Source: Phymatolithon calcareum
Taxonomy: Eukaryota; Rhodophyta; Florideophyceae; Hapalidiales
Length of the DNA stretch: 64,000 nt
Direction of reading: 5' to 3'
NCBI GenBank assembly: GCA_977006965.1
Contig: OZ345360.1
Location: 2,294,001 to 2,358,000 of the forward strand
In this document: positions 62,753 through 64,000 of the stretch, piece by piece
How the letters are laid out: each line of letters begins with the position of its first letter
How positions within the stretch are numbered: the first letter of the stretch is position 1
Notes under the pieces: model-generated
Database searches by the model: none
The model's input: the letters and a program-made list of their open reading frames with translations, nothing else
What the model was told of the DNA's origin: nothing
Program-made: the position numbers and the translations under genes

Positions 62753-63116
62753 CTTTTCCTCTTCCTTTTCGCTTCCGATATGTCGCTCAATCAGTCGTTC
62801 TCGCGGTTCTTCTGAATCGCTGTCCGATTCACACGCTGACGAGTCCTCACTGCTGGAAACCATAAACTTTAGCGGGTCCTTATTTGGACTGACGTGCACG
62901 GCAAAGTTTGTCTGTTGCTTCAGGACCGCAGAAATTGACGTTGTTGGTGTTAACGCCGCCATGGGGTCTGAGACTGTGAGTACACCGGGGGCACTCTCTG
63001 ATAGCTCGTGCGAGAGGTTGTAACAAACTTTTGCGTCTGGGAAGAGGGCAATTGAAGGGATGGGGGCCTGGGCGCAGCTCCATTATCGGGAGTTGGTGCG
63101 GTAGGAACAGCCTGTT
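62753..63116 (-). pseudogene. Displaced fragment of the ZFC3H1-like gene
   Basis: 364 bp on the minus strand match 26411-26777 of the ZFC3H1-like gene at about 95 percent identity, including the KDPLKFMVSSSEDSSACESD acidic stretch. A 1-bp deletion near 62963 shifts the frame and a codon in the Asp run is lost. Both flanks are unrelated to the source gene. Confidence 0.93.
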
Positions 63117-63730
63117 CGGAGAATCTTGCTCTTTTCGCATCTATCTTGCAATTATTTGGTCCACGCGGGAAACGGGCCATGCGCGCAAGTGCTGCCTGAA
63201 TCGCTGAACTCAACCGTCATGATGACGGTTAAGGTCGCGGTGGCAGTGGAATCGGGGTGGAATAGGGCGTAATACAGTATGGATGAAAAGTGGAACTTTA
63301 TTTTATTGTTAAAAATGTGAAATAATGAAATGGAGCACAAGGAATAGTGCACCCTCCATGCTGACGGTTGAGGTGACATGCCTGAATATTCCACTTCGTC
63401 GAGATCTAATTTACTCAGCGACCAATCACTTTATGGAAATTTTGTTACACGTGTCACGCTAAATCCAATTTTGAGCCGTGTCACAGCAATATAAGCCATC
63501 CCGGTGCATACCTGGCCAAGGTGAGCCCACCAGGATCAGGACCACCCACGACAACGCAGTATTTGCTTCATGCCGCAATGGTGGCGAGTTATTGAATCGC
63601 CGAGCATCCAAGGACAGTCGCGGTTTCGTTAGAAACCACCTTGGGTCTGCCCCGGACGGTCCTTCACGCTGGCCTGCATCCCGATTTTGTTACCACAAGT
63701 TTCCATTGATCCTTCCCCCCTCCCGCAATA
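63117..63730. other. Spacer upstream of the edge gene
   Basis: No gene seen. A TACAGTA motif lies at 63273. Confidence 0.45.
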
Positions 63731-64000
63731 ATGGCTAGCGAGCGCCCGCGGCGCAATCGCGCTCGGCCCGCCTATCTTGCCAGTTCAAGTGAGGACGAAA
63801 CTCCAGCTCTACCTCCCGCCCCCGGTAACTCCTCACGCCCTTCCCGTCGTGCCCGCAGTATCTCTCTTGGACATGACGCATCCGCCTCCGTCGGCGAAGG
63901 TGCCTCATCGAGGACCGGTCCTTCGCGCAAGAAGGCCCGCATATCCACAGGCAGTTTGTCAGCCGATGCCATGGGCATCGTACAGGCGAGTGAAGCGTTC
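63731..64000 (+). CDS. 5' end of a gene cut by the window edge
   Basis: From the ATG at 63731 the frame is open for 90 codons to the last base. The product starts MASERPRRNRARPAYLASSS and is Arg/Ser/Pro-rich with acidic patches and a KKAR basic cluster near residue 73, typical of the disordered N terminus of a nuclear protein. Too short to identify. Confidence 0.55.
   Translation, partial: MASERPRRNRARPAYLASSSEDETPALPPAPGNSSRPSRRARSISLGHDASASVGEGASSRTGPSRKKARISTGSLSADAMGIVQASEAF

Overview
This is nuclear DNA of a eukaryotic alga, most likely a red alga of the florideophyte type such as Chondrus or Gracilaria (the exact taxon is inference). Long open frames for core eukaryotic proteins are mostly uninterrupted. 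Only three introns could be inferred (186, 274 and 143 bp). One gene encodes a chloroplast-type SRP54 with an N-terminal targeting extension, which points to a plastid-bearing host. Genes sit on both strands, often as tight divergent or convergent pairs, separated by spacers full of decayed retroelements.

Left third (1-17.2 kb), repeat-rich: a broken Ty1/copia element with its 3' LTR; a LINE reverse-transcriptase scrap; a 52-bp satellite; a minus-strand WD40 pseudogene; a 2.8-kb module present twice (7230-10078 and 13385-16200) that carries striking palindromes and a Cys-rich 551-aa ORF of unknown function; a decayed PPWD1-like pseudogene; several LINE 3' ends; and a 966-bp direct repeat flanking the second module copy.

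Middle and right (17.6-56 kb), gene-dense: V-ATPase subunit D, HMG-CoA synthase, a ZFC3H1/Red1-like zinc-finger protein flanked on both sides by two members of an unfamiliar zinc-knuckle family, an 18-residue-repeat helical protein, cpSRP54, a glutathione-peroxidase-fold protein with its catalytic residues replaced, a B3GNTL1-like glycosyltransferase, glutaminyl-tRNA synthetase, TAF11, a C2H2 protein, eIF3j, a CPSF6-like CFIm subunit, a LAMMER/CLK kinase, a kinesin-14 and a two-exon hypothetical gene. Several of these work in nuclear RNA synthesis and processing (TAF11, CPSF6, CLK, ZFC3H1-like) or in translation (QARS, eIF3j), but the clustering is probably incidental.

Right end (56-64 kb), decayed again: coding-like remnants, a gene 5'-truncated by a LINE tail and interrupted by an in-frame stop, a 364-bp displaced copy of the ZFC3H1-like gene, and the 5' end of a gene running off the window.

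The best leads for something undescribed are the CX4CX3HX4C knuckle family, the duplicated 2.8-kb module with its Cys-rich ORF and tandem palindromes, the peroxidase-fold protein lacking Cys and Gln, and a stem-loop found just before the CAATAAA-type tail of most LINE copies.
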